Assembly: GCA_024449915.1 (NCBI GenBank)
Contig: JAMZAV010000169.1
Coordinates: forward strand, 1-64,000
DNA from: Sweltsa coloradensis
Taxonomy: Eukaryota > Arthropoda > Insecta > Plecoptera > Chloroperlidae
DNA: 64,000 nt
Direction: 5' to 3'
A program made the position numbers and the translations under genes. Shown in pieces: positions 43,501 to 52,300 of this stretch. The notes beneath the pieces are model-generated. The model made no database searches and was not told the origin of the DNA. It saw nothing but the letters and a program-made list of their open reading frames with translations. Within the stretch, counting starts at the first letter, position 1. The number at the start of each line of letters is the position of its first letter.

Positions 43501-43720
43501 TGATACATGTTTCATTTTCTCCACAGCTTACGTTGTCGAGTGGCAGGGCGAGAAGATCACTGTTGTTCGTCCAGACGTGGAATGTACCAACGGCATCATT
43601 CATGTTATTGATGGAGTATTTTTAAAAGATAGCGATATCCGGGTGACTGCAGGCGTGTCCATACCTTTCCTTGCTCCACACTTGGCTATGCTTCTCATGG
43701 CTAAATGGCTATTGCTCTAA
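15050..43720 (+). CDS. Fas1: Fasciclin 1, GPI-anchored adhesion protein with four FAS1 domains (10 exons, 5' end missing)
   Basis: Ten exons join in phase to 614 codons plus the TAA at 43718-43720. FAS1 proteins are extracellular adhesion molecules; insect Fas1 acts on axon bundles and epithelia and is GPI-linked. Domain signatures in the joined product: domain 1 LTIFAPINMAF (20-30) and VLHLIESVLEP (110-120); domain 2 HTFFIPVEEGF (174-184) and VVHLIQRPLMV (275-285); domain 3 VTLFAPSNEAW (326-336) and IIHIIDKVLGVP (423-434); domain 4 FTYFVPRDLAW (471-481) and IIHVIDGVFL (574-583). The tail FLAPHLAMLLMAKWLLL (598-614) is a GPI signal type. N-glycosylation sequons occur at N141, N319, N398, N409 and N449, the last created by a splice. 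The first exon (signal peptide, start of domain 1, perhaps 30-40 residues) is missing. The gene assignment is strong; the spliced model is inferred from sequence only. Confidence 0.95.
15578..15643 (-). repeat. Left arm of inverted repeat split by the hAT insertion
   Basis: Read on the minus strand it gives gtgaagatgctgaacggga, then tatcggcgaaacgtc and ttgacaggtacct. The same order occurs on the plus strand at 17246-17300. The hAT element inserted between the arms, next to the left one. The motif order (CTGAAGA, stem, GAAA) resembles a hammerhead ribozyme core. Confidence 0.7.
15644..17165 (+). mobile_element. Complete non-functional hAT transposon, 1,522 bp
   Basis: The ends are exact 13-bp terminal inverted repeats, cagtggcgtaact at 15644-15656 and agttacgccactg at 17153-17165. 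They are flanked by an 8-bp target duplication with one mismatch, gtaatcgt (15636-15643) and gtattcgt (17166-17173). Eight-bp duplications are diagnostic of hAT elements. The interior holds a decayed transposase remnant on the plus strand, so the copy is internally deleted and immobile by itself. It sits in the first recognised Fas1 intron, in the same orientation as the gene. Confidence 0.93.
16309..17055 (+). pseudogene. hAT transposase remnant (zinc-finger MYM-type related), frameshifted
   Basis: An N-terminal coiled stretch reads LQRINSDLSQAHTLINNAHD (from 16309) and continues as ELKKCRGKYEDAKKTAEELA. After a frame change comes ANKRARKTKRHFDEYV (near 16456-16503). Further on are KDLAQLIPIENFALSSS and, after a shift in a run of eight T (16834-16841), LTIPVTVATAERSFSKLKII. 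This last is the hAT C-terminal dimerisation domain; it continues YLRSTMGQERLRGLSVLSVE and stops at 17053-17055. The catalytic DDE core is deleted. The match to the hAT dimerisation signature is firm; the subfamily is from memory of ZMYM/TTF-type transposases. Confidence 0.88.
17175..17244. repeat. Perfect 20-bp inverted repeat with 30-nt loop
   Basis: Arm 17175-17194 (cagcgtttggttgagcgtac) is the exact reverse complement of 17225-17244. It lies between the hAT target duplication and the right arm of the disrupted inverted repeat, so it was probably the centre of that older foldback element. Confidence 0.85.
17246..17300 (+). repeat. Right arm of the inverted repeat disrupted by the hAT element
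   Basis: Reads ttacctgaagatgccgaaag, then gttatcggcgaaatg and gacaggcacc, complementary to 15578-15643. The gccga/tcggc pair makes a 5-bp stem between CTGAAGA and GAAA. Confidence 0.7.
18500..18660 (+). repeat. Dispersed repeat family A, copy 3
   Basis: Shares 'gtgcagtactttcgtact', 'gaaggaaaatcaac', 'cagataactaaatactta' and 'tttctcgtaaatagc' with copies at 6755 and 8598, in the same order and strand. Confidence 0.65.
21180..21495 (+). CDS. Fas1: Fas1 coding exon 3
   Basis: Acceptor cttttccag ends at 21179, donor gtaaaa at 21496. Two bases complete the codon begun in the previous exon (Thr), and the exon ends after two bases of an Arg codon. It encodes the body of FAS1 domain 1 with EEIYVNNARII, then VLHLIESVLEP, and the start of domain 2 with NPDALQFLNQSESLNLGFRV. 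It is more GC-rich than its introns. Confidence 0.96.
21846..21935 (-). repeat. SINE 3' end fragment with AAAT tail
   Basis: A run of 'aaat' units is followed by 'agtctacccacccaagtcac' and 'actgattttcagtgt'. This is the reverse complement of the SINE 3' end seen at 52910-52991 and 53890-53945. Confidence 0.7.
22260..22356 (+). CDS. Fas1: Fas1 coding exon 4
   Basis: Acceptor tgtttacag ends at 22259, donor gtaatt starts at 22357. One base completes the Arg codon; the exon ends in phase 0. It encodes SFRQRIKLMNKGEIFKAEGK and the domain 2 motif HTFFIPVEEGFM. Confidence 0.95.
23090..23258 (+). CDS. Fas1: Fas1 coding exon 5
   Basis: Acceptor ttggtttag ends at 23089, donor gtaagt starts at 23259. 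Phase 0 start, one base over at the end. It encodes PPPRPDKIDQKVIDGHVIAG, EVLFTAATESEKEYDTLANS and VRVTVSFSHQPDGK, the middle of FAS1 domain 2. Confidence 0.95.
23487..24107. repeat. 'TAGCGAGCG' dispersed repeat, copy in Fas1 intron
   Basis: Starts tggatgagcgtagcgagcga and ends with 'ttacgctcatccatcaacg' followed by 'gggacttaagcgttttccta'. The tggatgagcgta start is inverted near the 3' end, giving short imperfect terminal inverted repeats. Inside, a unit of about 170 bp with 'cgcaattttacgattttttt' and 'ctacatgctttatccgatt' is repeated about three times. A second copy lies at 39371-39930. It has no coding capacity and is presumably non-autonomous. Confidence 0.75.
24482..25737 (+). pseudogene. 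LINE reverse transcriptase relic in Fas1 intron, mutated catalytic box
   Basis: An open stretch from about 24482 reads VDHKTLLHKFKLYGIRGNCL, then MKYGLPQGTVLGPLIFIIYI, then FADNTAIIFSGKTWEETI, stopping at 24845. A frame change near 24833 continues as LTQNLSKTYLIPFTTNSAAP, another yields EKYLGITVDCNLNW, and 25111-25737 reads LNYGIIGWGGIRNSHLERLN onwards. The catalytic FADD is FADN, so the second Asp is lost even apart from the frameshifts. The element is 5'-truncated, in the same strand as Fas1, and belongs to a different family from 1944-3188. The last 60 residues are unusually hydrophobic and may be read-through outside the original ORF. Confidence 0.9.
25738..27304. other. Fas1 intron segment, nothing recognised
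   Basis: Continues the intron 23259-27892. No coding exon, tRNA-like head or clear terminal repeats were seen here before the MITE at 27305. Confidence 0.5.
27305..27797. mobile_element. hAT-type MITE, 493 bp
   Basis: The ends tagggttgctaact and agttggcaaccct are inverted repeats of about 14 bp with one mismatch. The flanks attatagc (27297-27304) and atattagc (27798-27805) look like an 8-bp target duplication with two changes. The interior has no coding capacity. It ends 95 bp before Fas1 exon 6. Confidence 0.8.
27893..28053 (+). CDS. Fas1: Fas1 coding exon 6
   Basis: Acceptor ttcccgcag ends at 27892, donor gtaagt starts at 28054. Two bases complete a Trp codon; the exon ends in phase 0. 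It encodes YVKSNTVVGDANHATGVV, AEIVKANIPVKNGVVHLIQR and ends DNDVQQFLE. This is the second half of FAS1 domain 2, the best conserved stretch of the protein. Confidence 0.97.
28383..28391 (+). CDS. Fas1: Candidate Fas1 microexon, 9 nt (Ser-Phe-Lys)
   Basis: The nine bases tcgttcaag are preceded by a pyrimidine-rich tract ending cttctgaag (28374-28382) and followed by donor gtaaaa at 28392. Inclusion keeps frame and gives QQFLE-SFK-ENKDG. Drosophila Fas1 is reported to use alternative microexons of three and six codons in this gene; I recall SFK at the equivalent place but could not verify it. The acceptor uses AAG, weaker than CAG, which would fit regulated inclusion. Confidence 0.5.
29369..29719. 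mobile_element. hAT-type MITE, 351 bp
   Basis: Left end tagggttgggactt and right end aatcccagcccta are imperfect inverted repeats. The flanks tggattta (29361-29368) and tggatttt (29720-29727) form an 8-bp target duplication with one mismatch. The interior carries several 'gacatcgat'-type words and no ORF. Confidence 0.85.
32610..32716. repeat. (ATT)n microsatellite
   Basis: About 100 bp of ATT units, with a few interruptions, within the large Fas1 intron. The poly-isoleucine open frame across it is an artefact of the repeat. Confidence 0.97.
34555..34593. repeat. (CT)n microsatellite
   Basis: A run of CT dinucleotides extends a looser pyrimidine stretch from 34511. It lies about 1 kb before exon 7 in the Fas1 intron. 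Confidence 0.95.
35362..35373 (+). CDS. Fas1: Candidate Fas1 microexon, 12 nt (Ile-Ser-Phe-Lys)
   Basis: Twelve bases, atttcatttaag, follow atatcag (AG at 35360-35361) and precede a strong donor gtgagt at 35374. A pyrimidine-rich tract with gtacag stands just upstream. Inclusion keeps frame and yields QQFLE-ISFK-ENKDG. It ends with the same Ser-Phe-Lys as the candidate at 28383, which suggests two alternative versions of one cassette. The nearer acceptor (AG at 35353-35354) would make a 19-nt exon that shifts frame, a point against it. Confidence 0.35.
35630..35875 (+). CDS. Fas1: Fas1 coding exon 7
   Basis: Acceptor cgtttccag ends at 35629, donor gtaaat starts at 35876. It is 82 codons in phase 0 at both ends. 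It opens FAS1 domain 3 with ENKDGPLNKFYSIIVNYGDE, carries the sequon in LKNITKM and the core motif VTLFAPSNEAW, and ends LNLHLVERRLRLDTIIEKN. Confidence 0.97.
36480..36694 (+). CDS. Fas1: Fas1 coding exon 8
   Basis: Acceptor atgtttcag ends at 36479, donor gtaagc starts at 36695. Phase 0 start, two bases over at the end. It encodes VQTMADRKSLYFNIIHGTG, then TVEGGGVNATVIQPNIAATN and IIHIIDKVLGVPFSTV. Sequons NST and NAT lie here. The last two bases form Asn with the next exon, completing an NKT sequon across the splice. Confidence 0.97.
37308..37835. repeat. Direct duplicate, copy 1 (528 bp)
   Basis: Shares with 38478-38943 a long colinear series of words: 'gacgagttcaag', 'tgatgaccgtaccg', 'ggagatgtgttcc', 'cggcgcacacctaa', 'gattcaagtcaggca' and 'gtatcgtagactcatta'. 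It is GC-richer than the surrounding intron. It contains no supported gene; open frames on the minus strand are not conserved in copy 2. Confidence 0.9.
37851..38228. mobile_element. Foldback MITE with about 65-bp arms
   Basis: The left arm (37851-37913) has tagggaacgccaaagtcgtt and gagtgagtgagccatgtg and ends at gagtacccg. The right arm (38160-38228) is the reverse complement, with cgggtactcaccacatgact and gactttggcgtttcccta. The spacer is about 245 bp without coding capacity. It lies between the two direct duplicates and is absent after copy 2. Confidence 0.85.
38222..38275 (+). repeat. tRNA-like head
   Basis: tatagtctagttggctaaag gives an A-box-like start and gacgtgggttcacggg a B-box-like region about 35 nt on. 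It is likely the truncated head of a SINE and overlaps the edge of the MITE. Confidence 0.4.
38478..38943. repeat. Direct duplicate, copy 2 (466 bp), with many small deletions
   Basis: Colinear with 37308-37835 but about 12 percent shorter, almost wholly through 1-3 base losses scattered along its length, many of them in short homopolymers. Example: 'cacaaaagccttggcc' versus 'cacaaaagcttggcc'. The pattern is discussed as a possible assembly artefact. Confidence 0.85.
39371..39930. repeat. 'TAGCGAGCG' dispersed repeat, second intronic copy
   Basis: Starts tggatgagcgtagcgagcga and ends 'ctcatccatcaacgcgacgg' plus 'gacttaagcgttttcctagt', as in 23487-24107. Shared inner words include 'aaatctctgaac' and 'gatgaaattttt'. 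A further inner block, 'ttttacatggacattaa', is also present in the foldback element at 62.2-64 kb, which links the families. Confidence 0.75.
39931..40998. other. Fas1 intron end, unexplained
   Basis: AT-rich DNA with a run of about 13 C near 40445-40458. Short frames at 40112-40339 (minus) and 40410-40595 (plus) have no recognisable domain. Confidence 0.4.
40999..41161 (+). CDS. Fas1: Fas1 coding exon 9
   Basis: Acceptor ttgttccag ends at 40998, donor gtaagc starts at 41162. One base completes the Asn codon; ends in phase 0. It encodes KTFFLGKQLDFNSELAN and the domain 4 motif FTYFVPRDLAWQ, ending FMNEFGYH. Confidence 0.95.
41909..42050 (+). CDS. Fas1: Fas1 coding exon 10
   Basis: Acceptor gtttttag ends at 41908, donor gtaagt starts at 42051. 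Phase 0 start, one base over. It encodes VRQILERHLVVSDRKYTMAD and LPTYRDHLKLKVTEKAK in FAS1 domain 4. Confidence 0.95.
42051..43526 (+). other. Last Fas1 intron, 1,476 bp
   Basis: GT-AG intron with no recognised element. It contains a short run of eight to nine G near 43165 and an otherwise AT-rich sequence. Confidence 0.8.
43527..43720 (+). CDS. Fas1: Fas1 terminal coding exon with GPI signal
   Basis: Acceptor ctccacag ends at 43526; the frame closes with TAA at 43718-43720. It encodes TYVVEWQGEKITVVRPDVEC, TNGIIHVIDGVFLKDSDIRV, then TAGVSIPFLAPHLAMLLMA and KWLLL. Small residues T-A-G-V-S at 591-595 of the joined product could hold the attachment site, followed by a hydrophobic tail without a cytoplasmic segment, as in GPI-anchored proteins. 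Confidence 0.97.
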
Positions 43721-44043
43721 GAGATTATCTCCACTGCAACCATCTACCAACACTGTTCACAACAAACCATGTGTACAAGACTATGTGTACTCATGTTTAC
43801 ATTGTGTAGTAATGAATGTAGGCCTAATGACTAATGAGTAATGAATAATGGTGTATTATATTTTTTTCAAAGTGAAGTTGTCAAGGAAAATTTAGAATAA
43901 CATTGTTCATGTCTCTAATATGACAAAAACCTTTCCTAATTTCATTAGTGAATATTATTAAGATTTCAAAATATCTGCATTAATTTTGATTGTTGTAATG
44001 TCAGTCACTAAATTCACGTGCGTTACTATTATGGTGCCTCCTA

Positions 44044-44049
44044 AATAAA
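44044..44049 (+). terminator. Candidate proximal poly(A) signal AATAAA
   Basis: First AATAAA after the Fas1 stop, 324 bp downstream. It would give a short 3' UTR form. Confidence 0.4.
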
Positions 44050-47000
44050 AACTGATGTATTCATGCATTTTGGACGTGCGAGGCAAAGCAAGCTTTTTCA
44101 TTTCCTTGACACTGTGCAAAGAGTAAGGTTAGTCATTTTTTCCAGTCAAAATTATGACTTTTAAAGCTCAACTTCCATCTTGAAACTCTTCATGAACATT
44201 GCAGTGTACATGGCTAAATGATGAGGTACATAGTGTTGTGTGAACCTTTAACCTAAAACTAAACAAAATGTGTGTGTGTATGTTAATACCAGGACAGAAT
44301 TATCTATCTTCACCTACCTTGCAAATACTATACCCTATTTTCAGATAAATATGCTAAATTGCCGTGCACTCCTGCAACTGATTGGCTGGCGTAAATCAAA
44401 GGACACTCTTAAATACAAGCCTGACATGAATAGGAGAATTGTTCACACAACCCTCAAATAGGCTTATGATACATCACTTTAAATGTATTGAACAAGTTCA
44501 GTTCTTTTGTTTGGTAGAAAAACCACAATAAAAAAGTACTGAACACTTTTAAAACAAGATTCGCTACCAAAGGCATTCTAATATAGAAATGATATGAATG
44601 AATTTTGAAATGAATGAATGCTGATATATAGTATACTAAAAATAAGTTTTAGTTTAGTTGAACTGAAATAAGCATCAGGTTTCACTTAAATTATATAGTA
44701 TGGTTTAAATGCACGGGTGATAATTTGTTGTACTGTGACATTCCATTAATAATTTGATTAAAATGATTCAATGCAAATCAGGTTAAAGCTATTGTCACAG
44801 TATTATAGTAAGCTGCACTAGATGAACAAATTACAAGTTGCCTATTGTACCCTTCAGGATTTGTGATGCTGTACTGTTTCCGTGTAAGTATGTAGCATGC
44901 TTCACCCAATAGGTTCTTTCGTGTTAAGATGCTTGCATAGGATGATGTTAATGTATGTATATATATGCTGTTCAATTAAAAATTTATATATACTGTAAGA
45001 TTTTGCAAAAGACAATGTGTACGTCAGGTTCAAAACCATGCTTGTATTAATTGCTTAATTCCTGAACTTAAGAAATATTTGATATTATTTAATGTTTAGC
45101 TATTAGAAGTATTGTATGAAGTTGATATGCTATATTTCTTATGCTTTTTACATAGTATGTGGCATTACAATTATTGTATTTTTGCAAAAAGAGTTACGAA
45201 AACAAATTGTAGTGTTTGCTATGGATACTAAACAAACTCGAGATAATTAATTACAAACAATTCTTGATGATAAGTTTCAAAATTTATTCATAAATTTAAA
45301 AGTAGACTATGAATATAGATATGCCTACCTCTTGAAATTTTAAATGTTGAATGCAAGGGACTAAAAGAATGGTTACTAATAATTTATGTGTTGCAGTTAA
45401 TCAAAAGGTTGTAATTTGATCAATATTTTGCAGTCTTAGCATACCAACTTTGGTTAGTCAGTATTTTATAGAATTTTTAAATTTAATTTAATGTAATGAA
45501 TAATTTGAAGTATTATGGATCACGCAATTCAATTGCGCTTAAATTAGAGTAAGGCTTGTGCAAATAGTCAGTTTTAGACTCTAATTCTAGTAACAATGTT
45601 ATAAGTACCTACTTAATTTTGTTAATTTAACGTGGAACCATTTAATGGAAACTGGAAATTATAAGGAAATTCAAATGGTTGTCAGACCCGACCCAATACG
45701 AGGTGTTGTCATTTAACCAGATTGAATATTGATGAATGGTTTGACACTGGTCCACTCAAGTGCTCTCAGTAGCACTGGCTCTTTCTTACGTTGTTCGACA
45801 CTTGTAGTGGGCATAGCGAAAATATCATTACAATGTAGGCATTAAAGAAACGTGTAGAGGTATGAGAATACACCCCTAGGAATTGGTTGGTACTTGGTAA
45901 TGCTATCACCATATTTTGACCATTTACAGTTTACACAAGTCTAGTTAAAACATGGGAGTTCTTCTAATGTTAAAATTAACAAATAGTTTTTCTCCTATTT
46001 TTTTCTTATTTTTATATTAATTTGCCAATGTCCATTTAAACATTCAAAAATTATTCAATTACATTTTAGTGTCTTCATTTTATTTTCAGTTTTATGTGTA
46101 CATGTTCAAGTATGTTTTCTTGTCTGGAAATTTTCATATTGTTAGTTTCATTTGTTAATTTTTGTGTGTATGGGTATATAAATGTAATTATAGATCTGTA
46201 CACATTGAGAGGCATATGAATATATATATATATATATAAATACGTATGTACTGTGTGAATGTATACATGTATTATACACCAGTTTAGGTGTCGACTATGT
46301 TTGAAAATGAATATATTATAGCATGGTACAATATTAGTAATTACAGTCTTAGGGTTTTTATGAACAAGCAAATCTTCACCTAAGGAAAGTGTCAATTTTG
46401 CACCTCTTGTCTTCTCTCTCAGTACATATTCAGGTTGACATGGTTTCAAGGACATTGGGCTATAGGAAATGCTAATATTAGAAAGGAATTTCATTGAGCT
46501 ACTATCTTGGATAAATATTTTGTGATTTTTTTCGGCATATCCAAGTGGCATTCTTTACAAAATTTCTTGCTTGTGACAATAAAGATCAATGAATATTTTT
46601 AATCCCCAATTAAAAAATAATCCTTTGATATACTGTACCATCCTGAAAAAAACTGCTGACCACGCTTATATTACAATTCCAATATTGCTTTTTAGAGTTG
46701 AACTAAACGTTTCTCTTTAGGAAATTAGCAGAATGTAGCTACGTATTTGATTTTAGTCACCTTGTCATCTTCATTATTTAAAAAAAACACAAGTTCAGAA
46801 CAAATTGTATGCTTTTTGTCAATAAATTGAGGAAGGTCTTGCATATAAATAATTTCTTTGCTGAAAAGTTTGAATTAAGAGGTACAAGTTGACTCTTGTC
46901 ATTCATCATATTATTTAAGGTAACTTTATCAAATCTTAGACTATACAGCAAGAAAATACATGAGTTAATTCAATATCCAAGATGTGAAACATCACATTCA

Positions 47001-49347
47001 TTCATTTTTAGTTTTTACCCAAGTAATGTAGCTTCAAATTTCAGCTTTGAACAAGCAAGCTGACCACTACAAGCTTTATTTTTCAAGATTCAACGTAAAT
47101 CAAAGGTTAGATATTCCTATAGAAAACAAGTTGTTCAAGACGAACGTTTTTAAATAATTGCCTTTTACTAGTTGTTTTATACATTAGTGTAACATATTTT
47201 GTATGAACTCGTAAATGAGGATAATACAGGGAATATGTGTCTAGTGTAGTTGGTTGTCATCTCGTGGGCGGCTTGTCGAGCGGTGTGAAGACGATACCTG
47301 TACGAATTAAGCAAGTTAAAGGAATGGGTTTAAAATTAAGTATTACCATGTTTTCAACTAGTCACGATTCATATGAAGTGTATGTGGAGCAAAAGGGATA
47401 GTTCAGTTTAGGTACTGTCATGCCCAGAAGTCAAAATTAACGCTTGCCTGTGGCTAGTACAAATCCTATTTTACTAGGCTGATAAGCATGTGCCCCATTT
47501 CCCATGCACGAATTGCCTTAAGAATTATATCAAAGTTATCGCTCTGATGACAGCAGGATATCAATAATCCATCATCAAATAGATATTGAACATTTTGGAA
47601 GTATTTCCTGATAGAAAAATATTACATGGCCCCTGTTTTATGTACTCGGTGCATCTACACATAAATATTTTACATAGCTTGATAACATTTTCCCTCCCCA
47701 ACCATAAGAGCAAGTAAACTTGAAACAAAAAGTATCATTTATTGTATGAATAGTAGCATCTTTAACATGGGCTAGTGAAAACAGTTTGGGATTAAAGCCA
47801 CTAGCTCTTTTGGTTAGTCGCAAAAAGAGTTAATTTTGAACCCTGGTGATGCATGTAATTCAAAGTTCATGCTATCAATGATCTTTGAGTTGTAAAGGTT
47901 GCCCCACAGTTGTTATCTTAACAAATTAATATGATCGATTACGAAAACTTGCACCGATTGGGTGGGGGCTTTGGGCCAAAGCCAAAGCCTTTGGCTTATA
48001 AGCATTTGGGCGTAGAAGCACGTTAGCTTATCACCTGCATACGTGGCTCACTTGTCCTTGAAAGTAGCGGTTTTAATGCTTGGTAGAAAACTAAACCAAT
48101 ATTAGGTTAGGATTAATATACACTGTTAATATAAGCTGTTATAGAAACAAGGCTTGTGTATTAATGCCAACTTATATTTTGTCGGAAACACTTTTTTCTT
48201 GCCTCTTTATCACTCGAATGCAGCTGTTATTTTACTTTTGAGAAGTACAGAGTGAGAACTATCATATTTAACATTTGATAAACCAGATGGAACATTTGAG
48301 TTTATTAAAATAAGCAGTTTTAATTTGTGCATATGGTTTTGAAACTAAGTAGAAGAGGAACTGCAATAGCTTCTTGCCCGGAAAATGAAGCCTCTTGTCA
48401 TCATTCTTCTTGTTTTAGGCTTCCCCAACCTGATTGTAACCATACATTTTGAGCAAGTGGTGACACCTTGCTAATTATCATAATCCATTCAATGCATTAT
48501 TAACATAATAAGCTGTATTATTATGAACCAGTGGGCTAGTTGATCTTTGTTCAATGGGCAAGTCTCTTTATGCTACGATATCAAACAATTGAAAACTGAA
48601 ACCAAGAATAATCTAACCTGTAATAATACTAAAGTGTCTTTTTAAATGTATAGGACAATTACTGAGCTGCTTCACAAAAATTATGTACATATAAAACTCG
48701 AAATTGTATAAAATGCTCCTGTTTGCTAACTATGCAGTTGAAAATATGGTGGAGCCAAGATCAGTTATTCTTAAATATAACTATGCACTTGCATATTGTG
48801 AACATAGACACTAATTGTGGTTCTACCAATGTACAAATTTGCTAGCATAGGTAAAATCTAGCTATATGTGGTGGTTTATAGATATTATTGCCTTTATATT
48901 TTATTAAACTAATAACTTAATCAATTCAGAGAGAATGTTTGTACGAAATGCAAGTCAACAGCCGAGCCAGCTTAATAGCTGATTGATTATACATATTACA
49001 TTATTAAGAGTTTGATCTTTCTCAATTTGAAGTGCATGTATGGCTAATGTAGTAATTGCTAATTCTGTTTTTAAAAAATGTGTAAAAGACTAAACATTTG
49101 TTTGAAAATGTGGTTTCCTATGTCAAGTATAGTAAAACATGCCTGTTTGTTCGTGAAGCTCCTGCCATCAAATTATATTGTATTAATCATAAAAAAACAA
49201 ATCGAGAAATGTATAAAATAGAAGTTGCACCCTCATTCCTCACCGTGTTATTCTTATAACTACTTGATTTCTCATCATCCACTATCTTATCTATCTCAAC
49301 TCACCAATCCCCGTTAGTGTTGTGTAATATACATTTAATATGGACCA

Positions 49348-49353
49348 AATAAA
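49348..49353 (+). terminator. Candidate distal poly(A) signal AATAAA
   Basis: Lies in ggaccaaataaagtgaaac, followed within 25 bp by cacaaaaca and then by T-rich DNA. It coincides with the end of the TE-poor stretch after Fas1. Confidence 0.45.
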
Positions 49354-49370
49354 GTGAAACTTCACAAAAC

Positions 49371-52300
49371 ATAATTTTACATTATTTGTGTCGGATCAAA
49401 CAATGAATGGTCAAAATAGAGTATATTCAGTATTCAGGCAAACAATCAAAGCTATCTAACAATTTTTGTAATTTTTAATTTTAATTTCCGAGTAAATCCT
49501 CAACTGTTATAACAGCCAGGGGAGATCTAATTATTTATGTTTTTTTATTATAATTTTCCTTGCAAATATGTAGTTTACATGGTGGCAAGTTATTAAACTC
49601 ACACCAATAATCTAGGATTTTGTGCGTGCATGTTCCCTGTAAGCAGTATAGCAATGATGACATGCACCAGAAGAGATTCTCAAGTGTTAGCATATTTTAT
49701 TACATGATTGTTTTTATTTTGTGGGGTTTCTTCCCGCAAACAGCAATTCACATAATACACTTGCCCTTACATACTTGTCCTAGCCTGATGTGTCAAAGCT
49801 GTAGGGTTTTTGTATAGGTATAATACATCTACATATTATTTATATTATTTTTGCATTGTCCTTAACAGGGAGGATACAGAATGTTAATTGTAACCCTGTG
49901 GGTAAGGGGGGAATGGCTACCCCCCAGAATGAAATTAATGACCCGTCACCGCCACCATTATTGGATACGCGGAAGTGATGGAACATTTTTAGTCATAAGC
50001 TGACCAGGTCAGGCCACCAAAAAGATGAACACACAAACAATTTTATTTTGGTATTCTTCAACGATCGAAAGACTGATCAATGATCATTTAATTAGTCGTA
50101 CTTTCGTGGTCATCGTACGTTGCTTCTCGTACTCGCCCCTTGAATGCATAGCTCTCCCGTGGAGACTCGTTCATAAACTTCGGTTGGTCCATCGGAATGC
50201 ATTCATGTTTTTTTTTTTTGTCTTATTAAAAGTTGTGTGCTTTGGCCAATGAGAAAGTACGTTAAGAATATGGAAACAACAACAGCAACGAATGCTCTGA
50301 AAAACATGGTGCAAAACAAAGTAGGCCTTCTGTTGAGTAGAACTTTGAATCGTGTATTTACTTGTGTCGGCACATGAGTGCTCAACAGATTGCTAATAAA
50401 TATCAATGTGCAGACATTATGTATTGGGCCTTTGTATGTACCACCTGCGGGTGGAGTGAGTGGGACCCAGTCCATTGGGTTTTACGTGATAGAAGTGGAG
50501 ATAGTTGTACAGGGAAACAGCTTTTTGCTCAACCTTCAGGAAATACTACTTTATCGTATCCAGCCTACTTATAACCAACTTCTTTCCATCCATCTATTAC
50601 ATCAGAAGTTGGTGGCAGGTGGCTCGTGGAACTTATTTTTGTGACTAGAAACGTATTAGGTAGGGTACCATGAGTAAGTGATAGTAGGTGGGTTGGGGAA
50701 ACATGGGGTTTGATTACTCACATCAAACAAAGATTCCCTAGCGTAAAACTAATCTCCATGGTATGGCATAATAAATAGGATAAATGGTTACATTGAGTGA
50801 GCCCCTACCCCCATTTGCCCTTCCCGTCGACTGACCCTGACCGTTGTATGTGCCCTACATTGGCCTTCCTGCCATGTGGGCAGGTTAATACTAATAACGT
50901 GGCATTTGTAATTCTAAAGCTGCTTATGAACACAAATACATTTTTACTATTCATAGATCTATCAAGGATTCAACTTGTTATACGTATGAGATGCTTATTC
51001 GGGGGGTCGCTGGATCGATACTAGCCACCGGCAATCCTACCTCGAGGGTGTGCCTAGGTAGGTCTACCCCTTGGCTAAAACATGGATACTATTTTTGAAT
51101 TGAATTGTATTGAAATAATCATCGAAATAATCGTACTTTCTAACAGACATTTTTTCTTTGATAAAAACTGATAGAAATTTGAAACTTGAGCAATACCTTT
51201 CTCAAAGTTCAAATCACTTGATAAATACAAGCAGTGATACCAGCGTGCTTATGATATTGACTTTTTGTTGATACTTGATACTGTCTTCAAGAGTGGCTAG
51301 GTAATTAAATAAAAGAGATTATGTATCTGGCTATACCCATGGTGGAGGGGGAGAGGATTATGTGTCCACATTGCGATTTAAGTTTGTTGTCTTCAGGTGA
51401 GTAAATAGATAACTGTGTTAGGGTAGGGTAGTTAAAAAGAAGCGTCCAAGGCTGTCTTGACAGGACTCAATCCCTACTACTCGTCTTAAGGCGAAATACG
51501 CCTAAAAATATTATAAAGCTACGCGAAGTTACAGTTTCTTAGTCGTATTTCAAGAACGCTGAAGAATATTGAAAACGTGATTTTGTACAGTAATGTAGTT
51601 TTGACATAACTATTTCCTGTATGATACAAGATTTAAATGATAAGATAAGATTAGATAACTCTTTATTCTTCAGTACATAGTATACAAGTACAAGTAAATA
51701 TAAGTATAATAAATATTATTAAAAAATAAGAAGAATACCCACCTAGAGCCGAAGCCCTGTGTGTGGGCCTTTTCTTTTATAAGGTTATTTGAAACTCATT
51801 CAATACAATATTTTAGTTCTTGGGTGGCTAACAGTGTAGTGTGCAGGTCTAAATGCGAGTAGCTTGCCGCCGTAGTTTGAATCCAGATGGCTCTTGTACG
51901 GTGTTAAGAAAGGAAAATCTCGCTATAGGCCTACTTTATGTAGGTAGGCATACTACAGGGATTTATTGCTGCTGGTAGGGGAGAACCAAACCCCCTGATA
52001 CCACTTTTCTTTCTCTAATTTGCCATACAAACTAACAAATTAAATTACCACGGATAAGATCATTGCCAAACCAAACGTTATAAAACAATAACACAAAAAA
52101 TAGAATTAGGCCGTACTTCTCGTTTGAATGCTATCAATGTGAGTAGTGTAGGCATTTATTGTGTAGGCTACGTGATACTGATGGTTCCATGCTCTATTTC
52201 ACGTATGACCTTTCCTTCCTTACTTTCCCACAATGTATCAGGCCAAGGTCATGATGTGTGGACTGAGACTTTTGTTCCAGGTCTTCAGATGATGACTTCA

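Larger units (their letters stand above)
43721..49370 (+). other. Fas1: Probable long Fas1 3' UTR
   Basis: About 5.6 kb downstream of the stop carry no transposon relic, tRNA-like head or inverted repeat of note, unlike both the introns and the DNA from 49.4 kb on. The sequence is AT-rich with frequent U-rich tracts. Signals AATAAA occur at 44044, 44527, 46578 and 49348. The last is in a good setting near the point where repeats return. The length is inference: the gene could end at any of these signals. Confidence 0.5.
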
